This document shows positions 1-5,362 of a stretch of DNA of 5,362 nt, in pieces. Location of the stretch: positions 7,622-12,983 of the forward strand of contig PBGQ01000003.1 of the NCBI GenBank assembly GCA_002720125.1. Reading direction: 5' to 3'. The stretch comes from Rickettsiales bacterium (GTDB taxonomy: Bacteria > Pseudomonadota > Alphaproteobacteria > TMED109). Made by a program: the position numbers and the translations under genes. How positions within the stretch are numbered: position 1 is the first letter of the stretch; every line of letters begins with the position of its first letter. A model generated the notes under the pieces. That model saw only the letters and a program-made list of their open reading frames with translations, was not told the DNA's origin and did no database searches.

Positions 1-1248
1 GCTAGAGGTATGGGAAGACCCTGTGTCTCTGGTGCATCCGAAATAAAAATAGATGAAAAAAATAAGAATTTAGTTGTTGGTAACAATACAATTCATGAAT
101 TACAACTTATGACAATTAATGGTTCTAATGGTGAAGTAATTTTAGGAGAAATAGCTACGGTTGAACCAGAATTATCTGAATATTTTAATATAATTATGGG
201 GTGGGCTGATGAAATAAGAAAATTAAAAATTAGAACTAATGCAGAAACTCCTGAAGACGTTAAAATTGCTAAAAAGTTTGGAGCAGAAGGAATTGGTTTA
301 TGTAGGACCGAACACATGTTTTTTGACAGTAAAAGAATACTATTTATGAGACAAATGATATTAGCAAAAAATGTAGATGAGAGAAAAATGGCATTAAGTA
401 AGTTGGAACCATTTCAGAAAGAAGATTTTAAACAAATTTTTGATATTATGGAAGGAAGCCCAGTTACAATTAGGCTGCTGGACCCTCCTCTTCATGAATT
501 TTTACCTAAACCAGAGGAGAACCTAAGCGAACTATCAAATTCCACTGCCATTTCAGAGGAAGAACTTAGTTTAAGAATAGAACAATTGAAGGAGTTAAAT
601 CCTATGCTTGGTCATAGAGGAGCTAGATTAGGCATTACTTTTCCAGAGATTTATCAAATGCAAAGTAAAGCAATTTTTGAAGCTGCAATTGAAATTGAGC
701 AAGAAAAAGGAAAAAAAGCAAATATAGAAATCATGATCCCACTAATATTTTCTGCAAAAGAACTATTGTTAATAAAAAATTATATTAATGAGATTTATGA
801 TGAATTACAGAATAAGCATAATAAAGTTCCTAAATATATTCTAGGTACTATGATAGAGTTGCCTAGGGCCGCTTTGGTAGCTAATGATATAGCTAAAGTT
901 GCTGATTTTTTTAGTTTTGGAACCAATGATCTAACCCAGACAACTTATGGTATAAGTAGAGATGATTCTAGTCGATTTTTGGACACGTATCTTGAAAAAA
1001 ATATCTTAGATATAGATCCTTTTGTTTCTATAGATATTTCTGGTGTTGGTAATTTAATTGATATTGCATCAGAAAAGGCAAAAAATGTTAATAAAAATAT
1101 CAAACTGGGAATATGTGGTGAACACGGAGGAGACCCAAATTCGGTTTATTTTTGTAATTCTCTAGGATTACATTATGTATCATGCTCACCTTTTAGGATA
1201 CCCATTGCTAGATTAGCAGCAGCACAGGCATGTATATTAAAAAATTAA
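1..1248 (+). CDS. ppdK: Pyruvate, phosphate dikinase, C-terminal half (5' end outside window)
   Basis: Cytoplasmic enzyme that interconverts pyruvate + ATP + Pi and PEP + AMP + PPi. The reading frame is open from base 1, and the ATG at 10 is an internal Met, not a start: the first residues, ARGMGRPCVSG, are the tail of the PPDK phosphohistidine domain. Counting the GCT at base 1 as residue 1, the PEP/pyruvate-barrel residues known from Clostridium symbiosum PPDK are all present: Arg102 (in GLCRTEHMFF), Arg158 (in TIRLLDPPLHEF), Glu286 (GTMIELPRAAL), Asn309 (FGTNDLTQ) and the general-acid Cys372 (GICGEHGG). Their spacings (56, 128, 23 and 63 residues) equal those between Arg561, Arg617, Glu745, Asn768 and Cys831 of that enzyme as I recall them, so this part has no indels and the catalytic His should lie five residues before the window. 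The C-terminus (CSPFRIPIARLAAAQA) is intact. PEP-utilising relatives such as PEP synthase or PtsI are unlikely given the RTEHMFF and GEHGGDP motifs. The stop overlaps that of the convergent ygfZ by 4 nt. Confidence 0.97.
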   Translation, partial: ARGMGRPCVSGASEIKIDEKNKNLVVGNNTIHELQLMTINGSNGEVILGEIATVEPELSEYFNIIMGWADEIRKLKIRTNAETPEDVKIAKKFGAEGIGLCRTEHMFFDSKRILFMRQMILAKNVDERKMALSKLEPFQKEDFKQIFDIMEGSPVTIRLLDPPLHEFLPKPEENLSELSNSTAISEEELSLRIEQLKELNPMLGHRGARLGITFPEIYQMQSKAIFEAAIEIEQEKGKKANIEIMIPLIFSAKELLLIKNYINEIYDELQNKHNKVPKYILGTMIELPRAALVANDIAKVADFFSFGTNDLTQTTYGISRDDSSRFLDTYLEKNILDIDPFVSIDISGVGNLIDIASEKAKNVNKNIKLGICGEHGGDPNSVYFCNSLGLHYVSCSPFRIPIARLAAAQACILKN

Positions 1249-2090
1249 TTTATCACTACTTTAGACATGGGAGGTATCTTGTAAAACTTTTCATTAAGAA
1301 CATCTATTTCTGTTTTGACTAATGCCATACCATGTTTACCTAAATGAGATTTCATAACTCCAATTTTCTTTTCCAGATATTTAAGTTCAGTATTAAAAGC
1401 CGGAAAATCTCCCTCTAAAAGGTTTAAAAGTGTAAGTTTATACTTTTGTTTTCCTCTGTATTTCTGCCTAGCAGTATTTTCTTGACCAACATAGCATCCT
1501 TTATCAAACGATATTGCATTAATTTCATCAAATCTAAACTGCAATATAAAGCTTTTGTTCCTTTCTAAGTCAAAGTTAGAATTAGGAATTAGTCTTTTTA
1601 TTCTCTCCTGTTCTATTTCTAGGTTATAGGATTTTTCATATAAATTTAGTGGTTTTTGATTATCGCCATGTTTTATCCATAACCTTACTAAGAAACTTTT
1701 ATCTCTAGGATCCTTGAAACTTTCAAAAATTTCTAAGGTATTATGTTTTTTTGTCAAAAGTTTATCTTTGAAATAAGCAAAATCTTTTTTCAAGCAAACA
1801 AAGGTTTTTAAATTATTTTCTTCTTGTATATCAAATTGTTTTCTAAGGTCATATTGATTAAGCAAGTTTTTAAAGTTTGTTATTTCATTATTATTTATTT
1901 CCACATAAAAGGAATTGTTTTTCTTAACTAAAAAAAAATCATTTAGAAATTTTCCTTGAGGAGTCAATACGCAAGTATAAATAGATTTTTCTTGTTCTAA
2001 TTTTGTAATATCGTTTGTTATTAGATTTTGCAAAAAATCATCAATTTTTTTTCCTGAAACTTTTAAAATTTTTGTATTATTATCATTCAT
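1245..2090 (-). CDS. ygfZ: YgfZ/IBA57-type folate-binding protein (GcvT-like), Fe-S cluster maintenance
   Basis: 281-residue cytoplasmic protein of the GcvT-fold YgfZ/COG0354 family. Family members bind tetrahydrofolate and help assemble or repair Fe-S clusters in certain enzymes (for example MiaB in E. coli; IBA57 is the mitochondrial relative). Seen here: an N-terminal GcvT-like opening (VSGKKIDDFLQNLITND, residues 11-27), TPQGKFLNDF near residues 43-52, and the diagnostic signature KGCYVGQE at residues 197-204 with its conserved Cys199, followed by ARQKYRG. It lacks the catalytic context of a true glycine-cleavage T protein and is too short for one (about 360 residues or more). The start is secure: an in-frame TAA (complement of 2100-2102) lies just upstream, and no other Met occurs before about residue 240. 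No clear Shine-Dalgarno precedes it. It stands head to head with the GT4-like gene (15-bp gap) and shares a TTAA double stop with ppdK. The A9 run at 1930-1938 is in frame. Confidence 0.93.
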   Translation of the reverse strand: MNDNNTKILKVSGKKIDDFLQNLITNDITKLEQEKSIYTCVLTPQGKFLNDFFLVKKNNSFYVEINNNEITNFKNLLNQYDLRKQFDIQEENNLKTFVCLKKDFAYFKDKLLTKKHNTLEIFESFKDPRDKSFLVRLWIKHGDNQKPLNLYEKSYNLEIEQERIKRLIPNSNFDLERNKSFILQFRFDEINAISFDKGCYVGQENTARQKYRGKQKYKLTLLNLLEGDFPAFNTELKYLEKKIGVMKSHLGKHGMALVKTEIDVLNEKFYKIPPMSKVVIN

Positions 2091-2105
2091 ATGTAAAAAT
2101 TAATT
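2091..2105. promoter_or_regulatory. 15-bp gap between divergent starts of ygfZ and the GT4-like gene
   Basis: Both genes start outward from this 15-bp AT-only stretch (apart from one G). Each start is boxed in by an in-frame stop: TAA at 2094-2096 for the plus-strand gene and the complement of 2100-2102 for ygfZ. The gap has no Shine-Dalgarno for either gene and is too short to hold two full promoters, so the promoters must extend into the opposite coding sequences. Possible -10-like hexamers are TATTAT at 2075-2080 (+) and CATAAT at 2103-2108 (-), neither with a recognisable -35. Either would give a very short leader or none. Promoter assignment is inference only. Confidence 0.35.
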
Positions 2106-3128
2106 ATGCGTATTACCTTTATAGATAAAGTAACTAATATTACTTCAAAATCGCTTGATTATAAAGCAATTGATTCCAATCAAAAAAAAATTATTTTTTT
2201 TGCAAAAGAATTGGTTAAAAGAAATCATATTGTAACCGTAATTAACCAAAATCAGCGAAACATAAATCAAGACGGAATTTGTTGGACTTACCTTAAAGAA
2301 GCAAAAAATATATCTTCGGATATATTGATTGCTATTCAAGATCCTTGGCTATTAGATAATAATTTTGATGTAAAGAAAAAAATTCTGTGGCTGGTTGGGA
2401 CATATTCTTCTTCAGATTACAAAGATTTATTATTGTTGCTCCTGAAGAAAGATTGTAAAATAATCTATGATAATCACTTCCTCATTGACATATTACCTCA
2501 TAACTTTAGAGTTGTTCCAAAATATTTCTTAGGAAATGGAGTAAGTGAAAATTATTTTAACGTTATTCCTCGTAAATCTGGAGATTGTAATGCATTAGTT
2601 ACTACTCATCCTCTCAGAGGTTTAGATTGGTTGATAGATGTATGGAGTAAATTTATACATAATAAAATACCCTGGGCAGAGCTTCATGTTTATTCAAAAT
2701 TACTTAGTAGAGGAGGTTGGTCTAAAAATACTAAAATAAATAACTTGAAATTGAAATTGTATTCATTTAGAAATAATGGGATAATCATAAAAGAACCTCT
2801 TCCATGCAATAATTTTTTAAGAGTCTTACCTCAGTATAAAGTGCATTTAAACCCTTCAAATTACAATGACACGTCAATTTTAACATTATTAGAAAGTCAA
2901 GCAGCTGGAATTCCAATTATTTCAAGAACAAGTAATATCATATACAATTCAATTTTTGATAACGAAACCGGTTATATAACTGATAATAAAGAAAAGTTTT
3001 CTCTTAAAACGGTAAATTTGTTATCTGACGGCAAATTATTTAATCAAATAAGTCGTAATGCAAAATTAAATACTAATATTAAACCCTGGAAAGAAATTTG
3101 TGATAATTTTGAAAGGTTTTTTTTATGA
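2106..3128 (+). CDS. GT4-like glycosyltransferase (GT-B fold), probable envelope glycan synthesis
   Basis: 340-residue predicted cytosolic or membrane-associated sugar transferase; donor and acceptor cannot be told from sequence. The N-terminal Rossmann half opens with MRITFIDKVTN and has FAKELVKRNHIVTV (about residues 32-45), the usual acceptor-side start of GT4 enzymes. ILWLVG, near residue 97, and LGNGVSENYF, near residue 143, match the middle of the family. The C-terminal nucleotide-sugar half begins near HPLRGLDWLIDVW and AELHVYS and contains the EX7E region NPSNYNDTSILTLLESQAAGIP, where the first acidic position is Asp255 rather than Glu and the second is Glu263. The family's N-terminal GG(S/T)E loop is replaced by a glycine-free stretch at residues 21-28 (AIDSNQKK). 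No signal peptide or membrane segment is seen. The start is secure: it is the only Met in the protein, with an in-frame TAA 10-12 nt upstream. It overlaps the GT9 gene by ATGA. Family call firm; exact role unknown, and reduced activity is possible. Confidence 0.85.
   Translation: MRITFIDKVTNITSKSLDYKAIDSNQKKIIFFAKELVKRNHIVTVINQNQRNINQDGICWTYLKEAKNISSDILIAIQDPWLLDNNFDVKKKILWLVGTYSSSDYKDLLLLLLKKDCKIIYDNHFLIDILPHNFRVVPKYFLGNGVSENYFNVIPRKSGDCNALVTTHPLRGLDWLIDVWSKFIHNKIPWAELHVYSKLLSRGGWSKNTKINNLKLKLYSFRNNGIIIKEPLPCNNFLRVLPQYKVHLNPSNYNDTSILTLLESQAAGIPIISRTSNIIYNSIFDNETGYITDNKEKFSLKTVNLLSDGKLFNQISRNAKLNTNIKPWKEICDNFERFFL
3111..3127 (+). promoter_or_regulatory. Shine-Dalgarno-like GAAAGG, T8 spacer and ATGA coupling site for the GT9 gene
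   Basis: GAAAGG (3111-3116) is followed by exactly eight T (3117-3124) and then the ATG at 3125-3127, whose last two bases plus the next A form the TGA stop of the upstream GT4-like gene. This is one of the few credible ribosome sites in the window and sits at a normal 8-nt spacing. It supports the chosen start of the GT9 gene and implies translational coupling or reinitiation. The same bases encode the last residues of the upstream protein (ERFFL). Confidence 0.6.
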
Positions 3129-4069
3129 ACATTTTATTTATTGGTAATTCACGTTTAGGAGACGCTATACTTTCTACAGGAGTATTAGATTTATTTAATA
3201 AAAACAATAACAAAATTACTATTGTGTGCAGTTCATTATCAAAAGAAATCTATAAAGGTTTTACATCTGTGAAAAAAATTATAGTAATAAAAAAAAGAAA
3301 AAAAAGCCTTCATTGGATAGATGTATATAAAGAATTGGAGAAATTAAAATGGGATATAGTAGTAGATCTAAGGAATACTATACTTTCTAGAATAATAAGA
3401 AAGCGAAAAATCTACAGATATAGCAGAGCAAGCATGGATAAACATTTGTTATTAGATCTTAAAAGTTTAATGAAGTCAGAAAAAATACTTATACCAAAAA
3501 TTTATACTACCTCTGAACATATAAAAAGAGCAAAATCATTTATTAAAAAAATTTCCCCTGAAAATAAAATTTTAGCAGTTGCTCCAGTAACTAATTGGAA
3601 AAGAAAGAATTGGCCTTTAAATAATTATAAGACTTTAATATCAAAAATAATCAAAAATAGAAAGAAATACAATATTTCAGATATTTTTATACTAGGTAGT
3701 CCCGCAGAAAATTATCTTTGTGAACAGTTAAAATCAAAAATAAATTATGGAAAAGTATACAATTTAGCTGGTAATAACGATATTCTTACTACCTATGAAT
3801 TATTAAAATCTTGTAAAATTTTTATAGGCAATGACTCTGGACTAACTCATTTAGCTGCGGCAACAAATAATAAAACCTTGGCTTTATTCGGGCCTAGTAA
3901 AAATGAAAGATACAAACCTTGGGGCAAAAATTCCTATTTTGTAAGAACAAAAGAGTCTTATGCAGAATTGGTTGAACATTCGAAATATAATAGATTTGAA
4001 GAGTCCTCTTTAATGGATGGATTGTCTGTAGTTAAAGTTCTGAAAAAGTTTGATGAAGTTATGAAATAA
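3125..4069 (+). CDS. GT9 family glycosyltransferase (heptosyltransferase/WaaF-like)
   Basis: 314-residue GT-B enzyme of glycosyltransferase family 9, whose members add heptose or related sugars to LPS core or other surface glycans at the cytoplasmic face of the inner membrane. The N-terminus NILFIGNSRLGDAILSTG carries Asp13, which aligns with the catalytic-base Asp13 of E. coli WaaC (the same residue number). APVTNWKRKNWP (residues 153-164) matches the family's Lys-containing donor phosphate region, and FIGNDSGLTHLAAA around Asp237, followed by ALFGPS, is the GT9 nucleotide-sugar signature. The length is normal to slightly short for the family. It is lysine/arginine rich, including a basic patch at residues 55-61 coded by two A8 runs. 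It is the second gene of a two-gene unit with the GT4-like gene (4-nt overlap) and converges on the ibpA-like gene with 7 bp between stops. GT9 membership is firm. The specific sugar (heptose or other) is not determinable, and no other LPS gene is in view. Confidence 0.9.
   Translation: MNILFIGNSRLGDAILSTGVLDLFNKNNNKITIVCSSLSKEIYKGFTSVKKIIVIKKRKKSLHWIDVYKELEKLKWDIVVDLRNTILSRIIRKRKIYRYSRASMDKHLLLDLKSLMKSEKILIPKIYTTSEHIKRAKSFIKKISPENKILAVAPVTNWKRKNWPLNNYKTLISKIIKNRKKYNISDIFILGSPAENYLCEQLKSKINYGKVYNLAGNNDILTTYELLKSCKIFIGNDSGLTHLAAATNNKTLALFGPSKNERYKPWGKNSYFVRTKESYAELVEHSKYNRFEESSLMDGLSVVKVLKKFDEVMK
3289..3305 (+). repeat. Twin A8 homopolymer (A8-G-A8) inside the GT9 gene
   Basis: Seventeen bases consisting of eight A, one G and eight A, read in frame as part of a basic IKKRKKS segment about 55 residues from the N-terminus. 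A single-base length change in either run would frameshift the enzyme early. Comparable runs occur elsewhere in this AT-rich window (A9 at 1930-1938 in ygfZ and at 2182-2190 in the GT4-like gene), so the feature may simply reflect composition. Confidence 0.6.
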
Positions 4070-4076
4070 TAATGGT

Positions 4077-4493
4077 TTAATCTGTTATTACTATTTTTTG
4101 CGCTTTTTTTTGCAAAGGAGGTGTTTTTTTTAAGTCTATACATAGCATACCATTTTTTAAACTAGCGCCTGATATTTTTATGTTCTCAGCCAACTGGTAT
4201 TTTTTTTCAAATGCACGATTTGCTATACCTCTGTAAAGATATTGAATTTTCTCATCATTTTTGATTCCTTTGCTTGTAATTCTTAGTTCCATTTCCTCAA
4301 GAGTTATTTCTATATCTTCCGCTACAAAACCAGCAAGAGCTAAAGAAATTCTATAGTTATCTTCAGAGATTTTCAAAATATTATAAGGTGGATAGCTTGA
4401 GACTTGAGATTTGTTTGAAAATTCTTCTAGAAATCTGTTCAGATGATCAAAACCAATCGATGTATGAAATAGTTGACTGAGGTCTAGCTTCAT
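4077..4493 (-). CDS. ibpA: Small heat-shock protein, Hsp20/alpha-crystallin family (IbpA-like)
   Basis: 138-residue ATP-independent holdase that binds unfolding proteins and forms oligomers in the cytoplasm, handing clients to DnaK/ClpB in well-studied systems. The start MKLDLSQLFHTSIGFDHLNRFLEE resembles the IbpA/class A opening (L-x-x-L-x-x-x-x-I-G-F-D). YPPYNI at 34-39 begins the alpha-crystallin domain, with YRISLALAGF (47-56), YLYRGIANRAFEKKYQLAENI (near 85-105) and the conserved A-x4-G-x-L motif at 110-117 (Ala110, Gly115, Leu117). The C-terminal I-x-I anchor motif is present as Ile134-Val-Ile136, two residues from the end. It is full length for the class. The start is fixed by an in-frame TGA (complement of 4500-4502), and a weak GAG precedes it by five bases. 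It lies 32 bp downstream of panB on the same strand, so cotranscription is possible, although a separate promoter is also plausible. No ROSE-type U(U/C)GCU element was seen. Confidence 0.93.
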   Translation of the reverse strand: MKLDLSQLFHTSIGFDHLNRFLEEFSNKSQVSSYPPYNILKISEDNYRISLALAGFVAEDIEITLEEMELRITSKGIKNDEKIQYLYRGIANRAFEKKYQLAENIKISGASLKNGMLCIDLKKTPPLQKKAQKIVITD

Positions 4494-4506
4494 ATTTTCT
4501 CAATAT
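4492..4506 (-). promoter_or_regulatory. Weak A-U hairpin over the ibpA start codon (possible thermosensor)
   Basis: Read on the minus strand, ATATT (complement of 4502-4506) can pair with AATAT (complement of 4492-4496) around a five-base GAGAA loop. The downstream arm takes in the A and U of the AUG, and the only SD-like GAG lies around the loop. The stem is five A-U pairs, so it is expected to be marginally stable and may be chance in AT-rich DNA. It is noted because small heat-shock genes are classic targets of RNA thermometers. Confidence 0.15.
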
Positions 4507-4510
4507 TAAA

Positions 4511-4526
4511 AGGTATTATATAACCT
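4511..4526 (-). promoter_or_regulatory. Candidate ibpA promoter -10 (TATAAT) within an imperfect palindrome
   Basis: The panB-ibpA gap contains a perfect TATAAT on the minus strand (complement of 4515-4520). It sits inside a 16-bp imperfect palindrome with AGGT...ACCT arms (4511-4514 and 4523-4526) and two internal mismatches. Transcription from it would begin about 15 nt before the ibpA start. At 17-bp spacing the -35 region reads GATAAT, which is poor for sigma-70, and no sigma-32 CTTGAA/CCCCAT boxes are visible. TATAAT is common by chance in DNA this AT-rich. Confidence 0.3.
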
Positions 4527-5323
4527 CATTTATAAATATTATCCTTATCAGGAAAGTTACCTGATATAACGTCTTTAGAATACTTTTTAACTGCATCATC
4601 AACATTTTTTGTAAGATTAGCATATTTTTTTACAAATTTAGGAGTAAATTTATTGTAGAGTCCTAATAGGTCATCTGTTACTAATATTTGACCATCACAG
4701 TATCTACCAGCTCCAATTCCAATCGTAGGTATTGATAAATTTTTTGTAATTTTTCTTCCTAAATTTTCTGTAACTGCTTCTACAACACATGCAAATGCTC
4801 CAGCTTTTTGTATGCTTTTAGCATCATTAATTATTTTTTTTTCCTCATTCTGAGATTTTCCTTTAACTGAAAACTTTCCAGTAGATTGTATTCTTTGAGG
4901 CAATAACCCTATGTGTCCTATAACAGGTATACCTCTGTCTACTAAAAATTTAATAGTTTCAGCTAGTTCTATGCCACCCTCAATCTTAACTGCATTGGCT
5001 TCTGTTTTCGAAATTAATTTAGCAGCAGTTGCAAATGCTTTTTCTTTGCTGGACTCATAAGTTCCAAATGGAAGATCTATTGCCACTAAAGATTTTTTAG
5101 TAGTTTTCACAACAGCTTTACCATGATCAATCATCATTCTCAGTGAAACTTTAATAGTATTTTCAAAGCCATAAATAATCATTCCTAACGAATCTCCGAC
5201 AAGTAAAATATCAGCGTACTTATCAAAAATTGAAGAAAATTGAGCGGAATAGCAAGTCATAGCCACTATATTGGACTTTCCTTTCTTGGAGGTTATATCT
5301 AAAATTATATTTCTTCTATCCAT
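4526..5323 (-). CDS. panB: 3-methyl-2-oxobutanoate hydroxymethyltransferase (ketopantoate hydroxymethyltransferase)
   Basis: First committed enzyme of pantothenate/CoA synthesis: transfers a one-carbon unit from 5,10-methylene-tetrahydrofolate to 3-methyl-2-oxobutanoate, giving ketopantoate, in the cytoplasm with Mg2+. The 265-residue length is normal (E. coli 264). The catalytic and metal residues known in E. coli (Asp45, Asp84, Lys112, Glu114, His136, Glu181) correspond to Asp44 (VGDSLGM), Asp83 (AIDLPFG), Lys113 and Glu115 (VKIEGG), His137 (IGHIGL) and Glu182 (CVVEAV). GIGAGRYCDGQILV closes the barrel signature. All appear intact. The chosen ATG places the N-terminus as in E. coli. The frame, however, stays open through the remaining 39 bases to the window edge with no further ATG, so an upstream start cannot be formally excluded. 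There is no Shine-Dalgarno. The usual partner panC is not in the window; it could lie beyond the right edge. ibpA follows 32 bp downstream. Confidence 0.97.
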   Translation of the reverse strand: MDRRNIILDITSKKGKSNIVAMTCYSAQFSSIFDKYADILLVGDSLGMIIYGFENTIKVSLRMMIDHGKAVVKTTKKSLVAIDLPFGTYESSKEKAFATAAKLISKTEANAVKIEGGIELAETIKFLVDRGIPVIGHIGLLPQRIQSTGKFSVKGKSQNEEKKIINDAKSIQKAGAFACVVEAVTENLGRKITKNLSIPTIGIGAGRYCDGQILVTDDLLGLYNKFTPKFVKKYANLTKNVDDAVKKYSKDVISGNFPDKDNIYK

Positions 5324-5362
5324 GTAAAAAAGTAAATCTAAGTAATTAGTAACATAGTTAGT
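5324..5362 (-). other. AT-rich panB leader with repeated TTACT
   Basis: The 39 bases upstream of panB carry no SD motif. On the minus strand, TTACT occurs three times at 7- and 10-base steps, and a fourth TTAC directly abuts the ATG. A short out-of-frame ATG with a TAG four codons later is also present. No -10/-35 pair stands out. This may be promoter or operator DNA, or the end of a preceding gene cut by the window edge. Confidence 0.2.

Noticed and set aside
10..12. ATG at base 10 as the start of a short PPDK-like gene
   Set aside because: The preceding three codons (Ala-Arg-Gly) continue the conserved PPDK sequence, so the gene is cut by the window edge, not short.
93..317. Minus-strand open frame of 74 codons within ppdK
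   Set aside because: Lies wholly antisense to strongly conserved PPDK motifs, and its translation shows no family resemblance.
2091..2096. ATG-TAA minimal upstream ORF before the GT4-like gene
   Set aside because: A start directly followed by a stop, with no ribosome site and perhaps outside the transcript; expected by chance in AT-rich DNA.
2182..2190. A9 run in the GT4-like gene as a phase-variation switch on its own
   Set aside because: An equal A9 run occurs in housekeeping ygfZ (1930-1938), so a run of this length is background for this composition.
2145..2339. Minus-strand open frame of 64 codons inside the GT4-like gene
   Set aside because: Antisense to a recognisable glycosyltransferase N-terminus; its aromatic, asparagine-rich translation is what the complement of AT-rich coding DNA gives.
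4112..4124. Strong SD-like AAAGGAGGTG on the plus strand
   Set aside because: It is the complement of Thr-Pro-Pro-Leu codons in ibpA, and no plus-strand start with a sustained frame follows at suitable spacing.
4096..4131. TTTGC/GCAAA hairpin followed by a T8 run as a terminator for the GT9 gene
   Set aside because: The stem is only five pairs with a 10-base loop, and seven bases (GGAGGTG) separate it from the T run, so it does not fit an intrinsic terminator.
3958..4143. Minus-strand open frame of 61 codons spanning the GT9/ibpA junction
   Set aside because: Overlaps the ends of two well-supported genes in another frame and has no motif or ribosome site.

Overview
This window is a very compact, AT-rich stretch of ordinary bacterial chromosome. 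It holds six protein genes and almost no intergenic DNA. The gene set (a bacterial-type pyruvate, phosphate dikinase, a YgfZ/IBA57-type folate-binding protein, an IbpA-type small heat-shock protein, PanB and two envelope-type glycosyltransferases), the strong A/T bias at wobble positions, the AGA-dominated arginine codons and gaps of only 7-32 bp fit a streamlined, low-GC alphaproteobacterium of the SAR11/Pelagibacterales kind. That placement is inferred from protein style and composition. There is no rRNA or other phylogenetic marker here to prove it.

Layout, left to right. (1) The C-terminal half of ppdK (+) enters from the left edge. By residue spacing against the well-studied Clostridium symbiosum enzyme, the window opens five residues after the phosphorylated histidine. 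(2) ygfZ (-) converges on it, and the two stop codons share one TTAA. (3) Head to head with ygfZ, only 15 bp away, a GT4-like glycosyltransferase (+) begins. It overlaps by ATGA with (4) a GT9 heptosyltransferase-like gene (+). These two form a translationally coupled, envelope-glycan module. (5) An ibpA-like small heat-shock gene (-) converges on the GT9 gene with 7 bp between stops. (6) panB (-) lies 32 bp upstream of ibpA on the same strand, and its start is 39 bp from the right edge.

Functionally the genes are a mixture: central carbon metabolism (PPDK), Fe-S cluster maintenance (YgfZ), surface polysaccharide or LPS-core synthesis (GT4 plus GT9), proteostasis (IbpA) and pantothenate/CoA synthesis (PanB). 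Only the GT4-GT9 pair, and perhaps panB-ibpA, look like transcription units.

I did not find a new multi-gene system, RNA gene, CRISPR array or mobile element. The points worth a second look are small: a promoter-sized problem between two divergent genes, unusual motif residues in the GT4 protein, A/T homopolymers at the coupled GT genes, and a possible promoter and weak hairpin in front of ibpA. No convincing intrinsic terminator was seen at either convergent junction.
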